A DNA stretch of 64,000 bases from Bettongia penicillata ogilbyi (GCA_023548195.1 JAJHZJ010000121.1:2604220-2668219), one strand, 5' to 3'. Positions 1-12,739 are shown, numbered from the stretch's first letter. The notes: generated from the letters alone by a model not told the origin. A program made the numbers and translations.

Positions 1-744
1 TAAGTAAGTATTATTCTCAAAACTTTTAAAAGGAGAAATGCTTTTGAATGCCCATATCTTGTCATCATATAACATGTTGAGTTCTTGTAAGTAAATAATT
101 ATGGATTTTTGAGTCATGATTTTAATTTTATATTTTCAGATTTTCATAACTTTGATCACATTTTGTCTTCCTTAAGAAGTTAATTGTGATTCTAACTGAT
201 ATTTCCTAAATGTTTGTTTGTTATTCCTTGAAGCTTGTAGACTTAATATCCTGTGACAATACAGTGTTGGATTTCAACTGTAATCTTTCTAGAAGAGCTG
301 AATGTTAGGTTTTTCCCTGTCAGGGTCTTATGTATTCTCTCAGTTTGTATGCTGAAAAAACAAATTGTTTATTCCAGGATGTTTTCTTTATTTCCTTTAA
401 CATGGTGTTCAGATTTTTTTTGTTTTTCTAAATTTGGGGGATGTGATTAATAGAAGTGGCATCTTTACACTTTTTTTTTTTTTTAAGATTGTCAGTTGAA
501 TCTTTAGAATTTCTGATTCTTTCAGTAATCAAGTAATTTTCTGGGCTTGGTTTTTTACTAGTTCTGCATAATCAGCAATTCTTCCCTCCCTCCTTTCCCC
601 CACTAAATATTGTCTATTGTTGGTTGTCTTCATTTTTTCACGTATTCACATATTCAGTTGTCTTCTTTATACTGGTCATTTTTATCAAACTTCTGTAGTT
701 TGGGTTATTTCTATCTTTGGATACTTCTTTGTTTTTTCTACTTT
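1..744. other. AT-rich intronic sequence, no gene
   Basis: T-rich sequence with several poly-T runs (for example 470-484) and no coding potential beyond chance. Some stretches look like very old reverse-strand L1, but I cannot define a copy. Confidence 0.4.
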
Positions 745-752
745 TTATGAGT

Positions 753-1060
753 GGGGCAGCTAGGTGGTGCAGTGGATAGAGCACCAGTGCAGGAATCAGG
801 AGGACCTGAGTTCAAATTTCACTTCAGACACTTGACACTCACTAGGGCAAGTCACTTAACCCCAGCTGCCTCATCCAGGGTCATCTCCAGTCATCCTGAC
901 GAATATCAGGCCACTGGACCCAGATGGCTCTGGAGGAGAAGTGAGGCTGGTTCCTGCGCAGCCCTCCCTCACTCAAAACCAAGTCAAGTGCAAGTCATGT
1001 CATCATTTCTCTGATGGCATGGTCTTCTTTAGCAATGAAGGACAAACACACACACACTTC
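753..1060 (+). mobile_element. Full-length tRNA-derived SINE with RTE-type tail (WSINE1-like)
   Basis: It begins with the marsupial SINE head ggggcagctaggtgg and carries A/B-box-like tRNA-derived sequence (tggatagagca, gagttcaaat). It ends in an RTE-like 3' segment and a short CA tail. Perfect 8-bp direct repeats ttatgagt at 745-752 and 1061-1068 flank it as target site duplications. A near-complete inverted copy of the same family is at 10032-10320. It was probably mobilised by an RTE LINE. It is not a tRNA gene. Confidence 0.85.
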
Positions 1061-1068
1061 TTATGAGT

Positions 1069-2569
1069 TCCTTTTACTTACTATGATTTTTTTTTCTTGC
1101 AAGCATTCATGCATACTCAAATATCCAAATATAGATAGGAAACAACCTGTGGGTAAAAGATCCTATAAGCATTTTGTTCTATTGTATTAAATGCTTTTTC
1201 AAAATAAAAAAAAATGAACCCTGTGGGATCTTACATTCTTATTCTCTATATCTGTCAGTCATTAGTAAGATGGCAAACATGTGGTCCCTTCTTGAATGAA
1301 TATTACCTAAAAAACCTGCTTGCTACCTAATAATAGCCTCATCAAGGATAGCCTTAGTCCTGAATAGATGCCCCTCATAAAAATATTTTTATATGTGGGA
1401 AACTTCTTGTGTAAATCACCTGTTTTTTTGGAATCATTGAAGTATCTATTTTCTATACTTTTAGTATATTCCTCTCCTTTAGATACCTTATAAGATTTAA
1501 TCCTAAAGTATTTAAACAAGCTGTTCTAAATTTTAAAATGGGAAATGGGCAACACATTGATATGCACATGAATAATTATCCATCCCGAAGTTAAACCTAC
1601 ATAAATTGTTAGAGCCCAAGAAGAGCAAAGGAGCCCAGAAAGCACTTTAGTCAACAAACTTTTTTTTTTCTTTGCCAAATGGAGGGTGATAGCTGCCAAG
1701 GAAGGCCCCAATTTAGAATATAAATTCACCTGCAAAATCTTCCAAAGGAGGATATAATGGACTATTATGATCAGTATCTCATAAATGAGAGAAGTAGAGG
1801 TGGGTAAAATCAGGCTAAAGAAAACTTGACCAAGATAACCAGCTAAGCAAAGTCATGCTAAGGGCTTTATAGGATGCAAACAGAAAGCAGACTTCAAACA
1901 GAAGAAAAATGGAAGCAATTTTCAAAAATTATTACAAGAAACTTTTTTACATCAGGGATAGTGGAACCATCAACTTGGACATCCCAATCCCCAAGGTGCT
2001 TAGAGAGGAAGTAGAAACAGTGCTAAAGAGTAGCCAGATGGATCTAGTAATGCAGAGGTGTCACGGTTCTACTCATTTTCTTTTTTGGTTGGTTGTTTTC
2101 TTCTCCTTGATGGTTCTTTTTATTAGGGGTGGGGACAAGGGGGATATGAGAAGAGCCTGATTTCCTGTGAACTCTCGTCCTATCATCTTGATTGGAAAGA
2201 CCCACCAGATATTTTGAACAGGGTTGTAACAAGGCCAAATGGAGGAATAAGAAAGATTATTCCATTTACCAGTATTATGGCTGGATTGGGGGGAGGGGAT
2301 AAAGTAGAGGCAGCATCAGGGAAGTGCTAGACAAATTGTGCTAGTGAATATAGTGATAGAATACTGTAAGAAATAATGAATACAAAGGGGTGGTCAGAGG
2401 GACATATTAAGAAATGAAGATAATGTTTTTAAAAAATTATCAGTAATGTGAGAAAAAGTACATAAAAAGAAAGGAGGTAAAAGATCTGCAAGAACATGGT
2501 GGTAGTTGAAGACCTTTACTGGCATGGTGGCAAGACCGTAGAGAAAAGGAGGGTCCATGCAGTAGTTGC
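1069..2569. other. Intronic sequence without recognised gene
   Basis: AT-rich, with only short chance ORFs of 60-85 codons and no family resemblance. Nothing else recognised. Confidence 0.4.
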
Positions 2570-2730
2570 CATTATAAGTCTCTTTACATCTTTTAATTCA
2601 GTCCTCCTAGCAACCCTAAAGAAGTCATTGCTAATCTTTGTTTTACATATGAGGAAATGGAAGCTTAGAAAGACTGTGACTTGCCTTGGGTTGTAGGAGC
2701 TCCAGTGAGTTCGAGACACAGACCACTGAC
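2570..2730 (-). mobile_element. MIR-type CORE-SINE fragment
   Basis: The reverse-strand MIR signature is present: a pattern like 'tacatatgaggaaatggaag' followed by 'gacttgcc' near 2650-2690. Old and diverged, so the ends are approximate. Confidence 0.55.
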
Positions 2731-2749
2731 TGTTTTTTTTTAAAAAAAT

Positions 2750-2851
2750 GGTGCATGCACATGCACACGTGTGTATGCATGTGTGTGCGCACTTGTGTCT
2801 GCATGTGTATGTGCGCATGAGTGTGCATGTGCACATGTGTGTGTGCGTTCG
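2750..2851. repeat. Alternating purine-pyrimidine (TG/CA/GC) simple sequence
   Basis: About 100 bp of almost unbroken alternating purine-pyrimidine steps (tg, ca, cg). It is an imperfect TG microsatellite that could adopt Z-DNA. The overlapping His/Cys-rich ORFs on both strands are products of this repeat. Confidence 0.85.
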
Positions 2852-4052
2852 TTCACAAATAAAATCTACCAAAGACCACCCTACCCTATCTTCTCTCAGA
2901 ACTGAGCTTTCCTTCATGCTAGGGATATCCAAATTTGGTTCCCATGACTGAGGTCGGCAGTAGAATAATGTGAATGATGCCTAAAATGCTGGTTGTGGTC
3001 TCTAGAGCTGTGTAGTGAGCTGTGTGTGTTCTACCCTGTGTACGTGGAAGTCTGGTTATGATCTAGAGTAAAGTACGTTGGCTAGTCAAACCCCACGATT
3101 TCTCTCTCTACATACCTACCCGTTGTCGTGAATGCATCCTATTCCCACTTTGTGTTAAAATTGTAACCAAGTGATAAGATTCTGTTTGTTAGGAATTTTA
3201 TTTTTCAGACCTCTTTAGAATAATCAGTCACAAGTATTTTATTAAAATTTTCATCATTACATAGCCCTTTTTCTTGATTTTCTTGTTGGTAACAATGTTA
3301 TTTACTTCTTGTTTTGAAATATGGCAGAAGACAGTATTATGTTGAATAGTAACTGTTTGAGAAATGCCAAAGAGCTCTCTAGAGGTGAAAGTCAATTGGA
3401 ACGGTGGGAGTATACTTATAGGCACAGGCATCCGTGGCCTTTTAAACACCAAATTGTTGGCAAGTTTTCAAAGGAAGTGGGTATTGTGGTCAAGATTAAC
3501 AATAAGTTACAGTTAGGTTTCTAAATGAAATATCTTCCTGATCTTTGGAGCAAATTTTCATCTTAATAATAATTATTAAAACTTCAGTGGCCATCCAAAC
3601 TCCTTCATCTGAAAGTCTTCAGAAAGAACGAAATTTTTAAAATGAAGAAGTTGCTCCCAAGATGCCTAAATGTGACTTTAGTAATATTCTTAAAATTTTA
3701 GTGATGGAAATGCATATTTTAGCCCCTACTGTCTGAATAATGGAGTTTCACACATCTGCAATAACAGCTTTCAAAGCTTGGGCTTACACAGGTTCCCTGT
3801 ATATTCTATACCTTATATGTCATTCTCTAGCAAATACCTTTTGCTTTTAAATAGCTTATGTTGCTTTGCTTCTGTTGGATTCTACTTAGATTAGAATTTT
3901 ACTCTTTATTTTACCTTGAACCCTCTAACTTGGATATTATCCACTCATTTTTACAAACTGCTTTTAAATTGACCAGTGTTGCTAAAGAAAATGGACAAAT
4001 ATAGGGAATTTAGAAGAAAAAAATAAGGGTTCTCAGTATTTTTACTTAGCAT
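2852..4052. other. Intronic sequence without recognised gene
   Basis: AT-rich, apparently single-copy sequence with no coding or strong repeat signature. Confidence 0.4.
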
Positions 4053-4206
4053 TGAAGCTAGGTGATACAGTAGATAGAGGCTTGGGGTCAGGAAGACCTG
4101 AGTTTAGATCTTACTTCAGACATTTACCCTGTCACTTACCCTTTCTCTATCACAGTTTTGTGACTCAGTGACTAAGGTCCCTTCCTCCAAGTCTATGAAC
4201 CTCTGA
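4053..4206 (+). mobile_element. Old tRNA-derived SINE / MIR3-like copy
   Basis: It has a degenerate SINE head (gctaggtgatacagtagatagag), then ggtcaggaagacctgagtt. It ends with a MIR3-like 'ggtcccttcc...tctatga' segment. No target duplications could be seen. Confidence 0.6.
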
Positions 4207-4706
4207 AATATCCAACATGAGTTTTTACAGAAATGTACTGCTGAGATAGAAAAGTGACTTGATCATCTGATAATATATTAAGAAGACACATGCAAACATT
4301 CAAGAAGATACATATTTTATGCATGTGTACATAAGGTATTTATTTTTCTATATGTATATGTGTTCATTGTTATTGGCTTTATTTTTTGAACACTTAAAAT
4401 GTTTGTTCCTTGATAAAACCTAGAAAGAAGACTACACATCCTGGTGATGTACCGCCTAAAAACTTATGAACCATTTAATCAAGGAAGAATATTTCTAGTA
4501 CTTGATCAAAATAGCTTTGTTTCAAGTTTTCAGTCCAAATGGGGTTAGGAGTTGAGTATCTATTTTAGTTTCTGCTTTTGTGACATTCAGTTCCTTTATT
4601 TCAACTACCATCTTCCTCAGAATATAGAGTTCTGTTGCTTGTGTCAAAGTGATATTATGCAAGAAATGGCCTTCATTCAGATAAAACTTGAAATGTTTTT
4701 TGTAAA

Positions 4707-5865
4707 TCAGTCAATCAGTTTATGTGCCAATCATTATGCTAACTGCTCGAGATACAAAAAGAGGCAAAAGAGAGTCCTTGTTCTCAAAGAGCTAACAGTT
4801 GAATGGGGAGGCAACATGCAAGGAAATATATACAAAAACAGCTACGTACAAAATAAAAAGGAAATAATAGAGTAAAGGCACTAGAATTAAGAGGGGTAGG
4901 GGAAGTCTTCCCATAAAGGGTGGGATTTTAGGCGGGACTTAAAGCCAGGGAAATCATTTGTCAGAGCAAAGGAAGGAAAGGCATTTTAGGGATGGGGAAC
5001 AGCCAGATAGAAGGCCTGGAGCCAAGAGATGGGTGTCTAGTTTGTGGAATGGCGAAGAGGCCAGTGTCACAGGACTGAAGAGTCTATGTCAAGAAGTAAG
5101 CTATAAGAAGACCGGATGTAGGAGATGCCAAGGTTATAATGACCTTTAAATGTGAAACCGCATTTTGTATTTGATCCTGGAGGCAATAGGGAGACGCTGG
5201 AATTTGTTGAGTGGGAAGTGACGTGACAGTGGTTTTAGGGGAATCACTTCAGTGGCTGAATGAAGGATAGATTGGAGTGGGGAGAGAATTAAGGAAGATA
5301 GATAGACCCACTAGCAGGCTATTGCAGTAGTCCAGGGGTGAGGTGATGAGGGCCTGTACCAGAGTGGTGGTGGTATCAGAGGAGAGAAGGGAGCATATTT
5401 GAGAGATGTCACAAAGATGAAACCCATAGCCTTGGAAACCACTTGGATGTGAGGGGTGAGAGAGAGCGAGGAATCCAGGATGAATCCTAGGTTGTGAGCC
5501 TGAGGGACTGGGAGGAGGATGGTGCCTGGTAAAGTAATGGAGAAAGGGCTTGGGGGAGGGTTTAGGAGGAAAGACAATCAGTTCTATTTTGGACGTAGTG
5601 AGTTTAAGATGTCTAGTGGACATCCAATTTGAGATGTCCAAAAGACAGTTGGAGATATGAAATTGGAAGTCAGCAGAGAGTTTGGGGCAGGATAGGTAGA
5701 TTTGAGAATCATTGGCATAGAGATGGCAGTTAAACCCATGGTTGCTGAAGATTCACCAAGTGAATTAGTAATGAGAGAAGAGAAGAGGCCCTACGACAGA
5801 ATCCTGAGAGACACCTAAATAGTTAGATTATAATAGAATGGTGGAATGTTTTCAGGTACTCACTG
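4707..5865 (-). mobile_element. LINE L2 fragment, reverse orientation, with ORF2 remnant
   Basis: Reading the - strand, 5249-5641 encodes a decayed C-terminal RT segment of an L2/CR1-clade ORF2: DISNWM, LKLTTSKIELIVFPP and LVQALITSPLDYCNSLLVGL are recognisable in order. The 3' end, with the typical 'tgtgccaatcattatgcta' reverse signature, lies at the low-coordinate end. It is 5'-truncated and broken by frameshifts, so it is non-functional. This is one of the longer L2 relics here. Confidence 0.85.
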
Positions 5866-7084
5866 AAGGGGCATGTACTTGTTTTTAGTGGAATTTGAAA
5901 ATTCATCTTAGCTAAATCAAATTTCTGCTACCGCAAAGTTTTTTTTAAAAAATTTGCTGATAGCAAAGGGAACTCAAGATGTAGTTGAATTCACAGTTCA
6001 CTTCCTGTATCTTGTTTATCATTGGAAAGTTGCACCTTATGAAAGATTTTAGATTCAGATCATGGTGCTATTCTAAGAAAGCTTTCAAAATGCTAACCAT
6101 GTTTTTAGTAACCTTAGCAACCATTGTGTAGGCAACACATAAAATAGCCTCATGATTACTCTTATGAGCTAGCTTCATGTATATAAATTATTGATTGATA
6201 GGAAAGGTGCCACATTTTAATTAGATATCTAAAGAAGCCTTTGTCATCCAAATTAGATACAGTGAAGAATTACACAAGATATGAGAGTGTACTTACTAGC
6301 TTTCTTTACAAACCTAGTGTGAAAAAAGGAAGTAGCTTAGTCAGAAGATGAGTAGCCTGATTGGATGACTGCTTGATAAAGTGTTGGTGGAACCTTTTTC
6401 ATCTGCTTTGTCACTGCAACTACTTGGGCCTTTATCCTTGCCACAAATGGAAGCATATTGTAGTCCAAATAAACCACCAATGCTTGAGTGAATCCCCCAA
6501 CTTTAGAGCCCATTTAACTTTAGTTTATATGCAGAGATGCAAATCTAAAGTGAGATCAACCGGTATCCCTTTTATTCTAGAGCAGTCCTAAAGGACCCAA
6601 GTCCAGGGTCACTTTTACTTCATGGAAAACCATTTCCCAAGACACCAAAATATTTCTGAGATTGAGTCAATACTCAAGTGAGTCTTAGCGCTGATCCTAA
6701 AATGCTACCTATTCCGGTCTCAGAATATGCTTATGAACTGAGGATAACTTAGGACAAATTTCAGCTGGGTTGAAACAGGATTGTCAGTCTGGAGTTATCA
6801 AAGCATTTGCCACCTGATAGCAGGGTTTCTGTGGAATTTCCAGCTTATCATGGGGCTTTGATTGCCTATGTCAGGGATGAACTTTTGAAGAAAGCAATAC
6901 TGAAACTAGCAGATGATAGACAGACCTTCTCCTTTGCTCATCTTTGGCTTCAGCTGACTCAAAAGCACTGTGCCTGGTTAACATTGTGCACATTTTGTTT
7001 CTTCTGACCAATGTAGAAAGGTAGGAGATAGATGGAAAAGCATTTCCTAAATGTTGGCTCTTAACAGTAAATCTGTGTGTCTTC
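5866..7084. other. Intronic sequence without recognised gene
   Basis: No gene or confident repeat seen. ORFs of 66-76 codons (6361-6591, 6807-7007) show no recognisable family and look like chance. Confidence 0.4.
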
Positions 7085-8185
7085 TTTTCTTAAAAAAAAA
7101 ATTGATGCTTCTATTTTATATAACATTCATTTCATGGTGTTTCCCTCTTCTATACCCTCCCTACCATAAGCTTCCCTTGTAACAAAGATTGAAGTGCAAC
7201 ACAGCCCACTAACCCCTTGATCATACGTAAGAGTATGTGCAGTACTCCCCTCTCTGTCTGCATATGAACAGTCCCCTGCTGCTGCAGTGGAGGAGGGGGC
7301 ATTTTTCAACTCTTCTCCATCACCAAACTGGGTCACTATAATTCCTCCACATGGTTTTGTTTTATCATTCTTTATATTTGCATTGCTGTTGTCATTTTGT
7401 ACATCATTTTTCTGCTTTCTACCTTATACTTTATTCTTTATCAGTTCATGTCTAATCATTTTTGATTGAACTCCTCATATTTGTAAATATTCATAGTAAG
7501 TAATATTCTGTTACATTTCTGCATGACAGTATCTGTAGTAATTTTCCAATCAGTGGACATCTATTTTTGTTTGAAGATCATTGCTACCACAACATGATAA
7601 TTACTACTACTACTACTATTTCATTATATACAGGGCCTTTCTGTCCTTAATATCCTTTGAGTATATGTCTAGCTTCACAATTTGAAAGAAGTCATATTTT
7701 TAATCACTTTAAAAAGTTCTAATTTGCTTTCCAGAATGGTTGGAATAATTCATTCAATATATGTTTATTAATCACCTTCTGTAGGCACTATGCAAAGTGC
7801 TAGCTATACAAAAAGAGGCAAAAAGACAGCTCCTGCCTTCAAGAAAGTCTATTAATCAGTCAGTATTTATTAAGTGCCTACTAAGTGCCAGTCATGCTAA
7901 GCTCACAGTCTAATGGGGAGACAACAATTCACAGCTGAAACAATGTGCTTTTCTTTTCTTGAAGCCTTTTTGCATCAGCTATTTCCATTTTTTGTTATCC
8001 TTGACAGTTCTCAGGGTGTGAGAGAAAACCTCAGTTACTTTGATTTGTATTTCTCTGAATTTTAGTGATTTGGAGCAGTTTTCATATGACTGTTCATAGC
8101 TTGCCTTTCTCTTTTTGAGATCAATTTATTCATATCCTTTAACCATTTGTGTATTGGCATTTCTGAGTAGACAAAATTACTCCCA
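7085..8185 (-). mobile_element. Decayed L1 3' end, reverse, with L2 tails inside
   Basis: Fragments such as 'tttccagaatggttgg' and 'tttgatttgtatttctctga' are the reverse complement of the marsupial L1 ORF2 terminus, the same region as the forward copy at 14674-15654. The copy is interrupted at about 7750-7935 by two short reverse L2 3' ends ('tgtttattaatcacc', 'tatttattaagtgcctac'). An (ACT)n run lies near 7600-7617. Confidence 0.65.
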
Positions 8186-8189
8186 ATTA

Positions 8190-8974
8190 TATTTTCAGTC
8201 AAAATGAAATTTCATCAGTTTTTTTTTTTTTTGGAGAGGGAATGGGGGTAAAAGTTGTTATATCTAAAATTTTACTTAAAATTGGCAATAAAATATTAAT
8301 GAAGTTATTTGTAATTATTATATGGAGGTAAAATCCACTGTATTTTATGTTAATATTTTACATAACATTTATAAACAAGAATTTTGTTTTCGTGCCGTTA
8401 ACAAAATTTACTCTTTTTTCTTAAGAAATCTTAGGTGAAATACTCATTGAAGCAGATTTTATTTTTATACCTGCAATAGTACTAGAACATTGAGCACCCC
8501 TTACAAATGTTTTCTACTCTAATCATGCCAGCTTGAGTAAAATTTAAAAAAAAATCCCTATCGCAGTTTTTAAAATTTCATTCAGATTTTCTCACTAAAG
8601 TTAGAAAAAGAAAGAAGTCAATATACGATTATATGAAAATTCCCAGGGTACTTCAGGACCTCCAAATGGTCTATTTTTAAATCGCTGATAATCTAAGCAT
8701 TTTAATGGGCATATAAAAGAAAATATGTTTTAGTTTCTATTTGTTACTCTCAGTACTATTTAATACTCCATATATTAGTTACTCTCAGTACTATTCAAAT
8801 TCTTAAAGCATCATGAGAAGTAGTATGAACATAGGTGAAAAGACTTTAGTATATATCTCTTACTGTGACATTTTACATTGTGAATTAAGAGACTTAGGTC
8901 TCTGCATTTGTTATCATCTCCACATATATGAACAAAGCATTCTCTTGTGATCTGAATGGCTTGATTCTTACAAG
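8190..8974. other. AT-rich intronic sequence, nothing recognised
   Basis: Very AT-rich with an A/T-homopolymer stretch at 8219-8231. A short duplication 'ttactctcagtactatt' occurs near 8744 and again near 8778. No gene seen. Confidence 0.4.
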
Positions 8975-9345
8975 TCAGGCAGTTATTAAGCACTTGCTAT
9001 ATGTGCCAGGCACTGTGCTTAGTACTAGGAACATAGATACATGCATAAGAAAGATGCTTCCTGCCCTCCAGAAGCTTACGTTCTAACAGGAGAGAACATC
9101 CCATAAAAGGGAGCAGAAAAATGAGATAGGAAGGAGAGAAGGTACCCTCACATAGTGGAGAAGACCGGAAAGTCAGAATTAGAGCACAGAAAGGAGTGAC
9201 AGGGAGCATGGTTTACTCTTGCACAAAATGAAGATTCTGAGAGGAGGATACCACAAGGGTGGAGGAATCTTCCAGTGTCAGAAGACAGAGAGTCAGGAAC
9301 AGAGTGAGGGAGTGACAGAGTATCCTTACTTTGAGGGAAGTCTTT
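8975..9345 (-). mobile_element. L2 3' fragment, reverse
   Basis: The reverse L2 tail 'tattaagcacttgctatatg' followed by 'tgccaggcactgtgctta' starts at about 8985. It continues into the purine-rich L2 body. Chance ORFs on the - strand follow from this. Confidence 0.75.
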
Positions 9346-10023
9346 TGTTTTAAAGATCACTTTTTTTTAAAAAAGTATTTTTAAAAAAATATTTAAAAAA
9401 TATTTTATGCTAAGTATTGATGTAGTATGTTGTCACATCATAGTCATTCATAAATTTGTCCCTCTTTTTTTGGCTGTGGAGTTGATTCACTGTAGAGCTG
9501 GATCCCACAGGTTGCTCCTTAGTGCTATACTATTGTCTCACCTGGCATGCCTAACGGTGGCTACATGAGAACCTGCTAGGGACTTCCATCAGTCATTGGA
9601 ACTCTTGTAGTTCCCCTTACCTTTTAAATTTCTTAAGGTCATTCAGTCTCCAGTACTCCTCTACCTTCGAGCAGGAAAAATTTGCTCAAAAGGGACAGAA
9701 GGAACACAAGACATCATGTGCCTTCAAAGCTTTACAGGTAGAGGAGGAATTCCCCCACCAGGAGGCCTGTAGCATTTCTTCCTCTTCACTTGAACTGTAA
9801 GAGTGAACAATTTAGCTGATTAGTGCCTTTTGAAAACACACCGAGTTCTGCCTCAGCAACCAATTAAAAGTGTTTTTTCACCGCCCAGTGGTTAAACAGA
9901 AATTGGTTTCAGAATACATGGCTATATTCTGAAATAGAGAAGAAACAGGCCCCTATTTGTGCATCATCAGGCACTTCCAGAAGCAGACTCCTAAGCAATT
10001 CCATGTTTTGGCATCAAGCAGAG
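9346..10023. other. Intronic sequence without recognised gene
   Basis: Starts with an A/T homopolymer tract (9361-9410). The rest looks single-copy. No coding signal. Confidence 0.35.
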
Positions 10024-10031
10024 CAAATTGT

Positions 10032-10320
10032 GTGTGTTCATCCTTTGTTGCCGAAGAAGACCATGCCATCAGAGAAATGATGACATGACTTGCACTTGAC
10101 TTTGTTTTGAATGAAGGTCGTCAGCCTTACCCAGAGCCATCTGAAATCAGTGACCAGATGTTCATCAGGATGACTACAGATGACCCAAGATGAGGCAGTT
10201 GGGGTTAGGTGACTTGCCCAAGGTCACACAGCTAGTGAATGTCAAGTGTCTGAGGTAAGATTTGAACTCAGATCCTCCTGACTCCTGCACTGGTACTCTA
10301 TCCACTGTACCACCTAGAAA
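10032..10320 (-). mobile_element. Near-full-length RTE-tailed SINE (WSINE1-like), reverse
   Basis: This is the reverse complement of the SINE at 753-1060: RTE-like tail first, then 'gatttgaactca', ending in 'ctatccactgtaccaccta'. Direct repeats caaattgt at 10024-10031 and 10321-10328 mark the target duplication. The first few bases of the head are missing or changed. Confidence 0.85.
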
Positions 10321-10429
10321 CAAATTGTACGTGCCTGCAGGACTAAGCTCCTGTTGGCCAGTCCTTTGTTATACTTACAACAGAGATTAAAAAATAAAGC
10401 AAAGAAATGAAGGTCAGGAAAACCAGTCC

Positions 10430-11122
10430 ACAAAATGACTTTTCATATGGCTCAACCATATATGTGGTATTCTGGACCTGTAGTCCCTCATCTCTACAAT
10501 TTGGGCAGAGACATGCAGTTCCTCTTTTCCAGAGCCAGGCTTAGTCATTATTATTACCTACCACCCAGTTTTGTTTTTATTGTTCTTTCCTTTTATATTG
10601 TTGCAGTCATTGTGCGTATTCCTGGCTTTTCTTGATTCTGCTCAGTTCATTTACTCAGTTCATATTAGTAATTTCCCATTCTTCATAGTCCCCATTTCTT
10701 AGATACAGTAATATTCTTTTATATTCTTGTACTACTCTGTTTAGCCATTTTCCAATCAATGTGAATCTATTTGTTTACAGTTTTTTCTCCCACATAAATG
10801 TTGCTTTTAATGTTTTCATGTTCTTAAAAGCCATCTTTCTGTATTCAGCCTCCTTGCGGTATGTGCTTAGGAATTGGATCTCTAGGTATGAACATTTTAG
10901 TTCTTTTGTAAAATAACTGTACTAGTTCACTGATACACTAATACACCAGTAATGTCTTAATGTGCCTGTCTTTCCTAGCCCTTATGGCTTTGACTGTTTC
11001 TGTTTCTTGTCATCTTTGCTGTGTGTGAGGTAGAACCTCAAAGTCGTTTAGATTTGCATCTCTTTAGTAGTGATTCATATAGTTATTAATAGTTTTCAAT
11101 TCTTTTAAGAATAGTTTTCTCA
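10430..11122 (-). mobile_element. Old L1 3' region, reverse (host of the HAL1-like insertion)
   Basis: The text matches the reverse complement of marsupial L1 ORF2 3' sequence, for example 'ttttccaatcaatgtgaatc' and 'ttagatttgcatctcttta'. The HAL1-like element at 11123-13772 inserted into it, and sequence of the same character resumes after 13781. Confidence 0.65.
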
Positions 11123-11676
11123 GGGGAGAGTCAAGATGATGGAGTAGAAGCAGGGACCTGCCTGAGCTGTCCTCCAAAATCCCTCAAAAAACTTGTAAAA
11201 AATGACTCTTAACAAATTCTAGAGCAGCAGAAGCCACAAAGTGACAGACTAAAGCACATTTCCAGACAATCTGGAAGGTCACCAGGAAGGGTCTGTTGCA
11301 CCAGGCTGGGAGCAGAGCATAATTCAGTGTATGCTATGCTGGTACAGACAGACCTGGAGCAGGCCTTAGGGGACTTAATTTCTGGTGACTGTGGCAGTTT
11401 CCAGACATCTCAACGCACAAATGCTAAAGATAGCTTCGAAGGTCAGTGGGAAAGGTCTCTTACAAGGGTGAAAGGGGAGAGTGGTCTAGCCTCAGGCCCA
11501 GCTCAAGCCCCTGCCCTAGTACCACGGTGGCAGCAGCCCCTGCCAAAGTGGCAGCGGCTTCTGAAGTGCTCTACTTAACAAAGAGCTCAAAAGTCAAGTA
11601 ATTGGCTGGAAAAATGAACAAATGAGGGATGGGGGGCGGGGCAGAGAAAAGCAAACTATAGAGTCTTACTTTCACC

Positions 11677-12739
11677 ATGAAAAAGAGTTCTTATGTTGTT
11701 GGTGATGAGGAAAATCAAAACATACAACCAGAAGAAGACACCAGAGTCAAAGCTCCTACTTCCAAAGCCTCCGAGAAAGATATGAATTGATCTTAAGGGC
11801 ATGGAAGAACTTAAAAAGGATTTTGAAAATCAAATAAGAGAAGTAGAGGAAAAATTGGGAAGAGAAATGAGAATGATGCAAATATTTCATGAAAAATGAG
11901 CCAACAGTTTGCTAAAGGAGACCCCTAAAAAATGCTGAAGAAAACAACACTTTTAAAATTAGACTAACCCAAATGTCAAAAGAGGTCCAAAAAACCAGTG
12001 AGGAGAAGAATGCCTTAAAAAGCAGAATGGGCCAAATGGAAAAAGAGGTCCAAAAGCTCACTGAAGAAAATAATTCCTTAAAAATTAGAATGGAGCAAAT
12101 GGAAGCTAATAACTTTATGAGAAATCAAGAAATTATAAAGCAAAACCAAAATAACAAAAAAATAGAAGACAATGTGAAATGTCTCATTGGAAAAACAACA
12201 GACCTGGAAGATGGATCCATGAGAGATCATTTAAAAATTATTGGACTACCTGAAAGCTATGATCAAAAAAAGAGCCTAGACATCATCTTTTAAGAAATTA
12301 TCAAGGAAAACTACCATAATATTCTAGAACCAGAGAGCAAAATAGAAATGGAAAAAATCCACTAATCACCTCCTGAAAGAGATCCCAAAGGAAAACTCCT
12401 AGGAATATGGTAGCCAAATTCCAGAATTTCCAGGTCAAGGAGAAAATATTGCAGTCAGTCAGAAAGAAACAATTCAAGTATTGTGGAAACACGACCATGA
12501 TAACACAAGATCTAGCAGCTTCTACATTAAGGGATTAGAGGGCTTAGAATATGTTATTCCTGAGGTCAAAGGAGAAAGGATTAAAACCAAGAATCACCTA
12601 CCCAACAAAAGTGAGTATAATACTTCAAGGGAAAAAATGGAACTTCAATGAAAGAGAGGACTTCCAAGCATTCTTGCTGAGAAGACCAGAACTAAATAGA
12701 AAATTTGACTTTCAAATACAGGAATCAAGAGAAGTATGA
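11677..12739 (+). pseudogene. Broken L1/HAL1 ORF1 (RNA-binding protein)
   Basis: From the ATG at 11677 the frame opens with MKKSSYVVGDEENQ and stops after 37 codons. It resumes in other frames as a Lys/Glu-rich coiled coil, best seen at 11973-12293 (repeats of the type KEVQKLTEENNSLKIRMEQM). A central part contains LKIIGLPES, an L1 ORF1p RRM-like signature. The C-terminal part at 12551-12739 contains ITYPTKVSI and FQAFLLRRPELN, matching the ORF1p C-terminal domain pattern. Several frameshifts and stops (for example after DIIF at 12291) make it non-functional. Confidence 0.8.

Noticed and set aside
753..840. tRNA-like promoter boxes in the SINE heads as tRNA genes
   Set aside because: No cloverleaf can be completed, and the sequence runs on into SINE body and RTE-type tail with target duplications.
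2516..2951. Overlapping His/Cys-rich ORFs of 63-138 codons
   Set aside because: They translate the TG/CA simple repeat; composition alone explains them.
5249..5641. 130-codon - strand ORF as a host gene
   Set aside because: Recognised as the RT C-terminal part of an L2/CR1-clade ORF2 (DYCNSLLVGL), with breaks on both sides.
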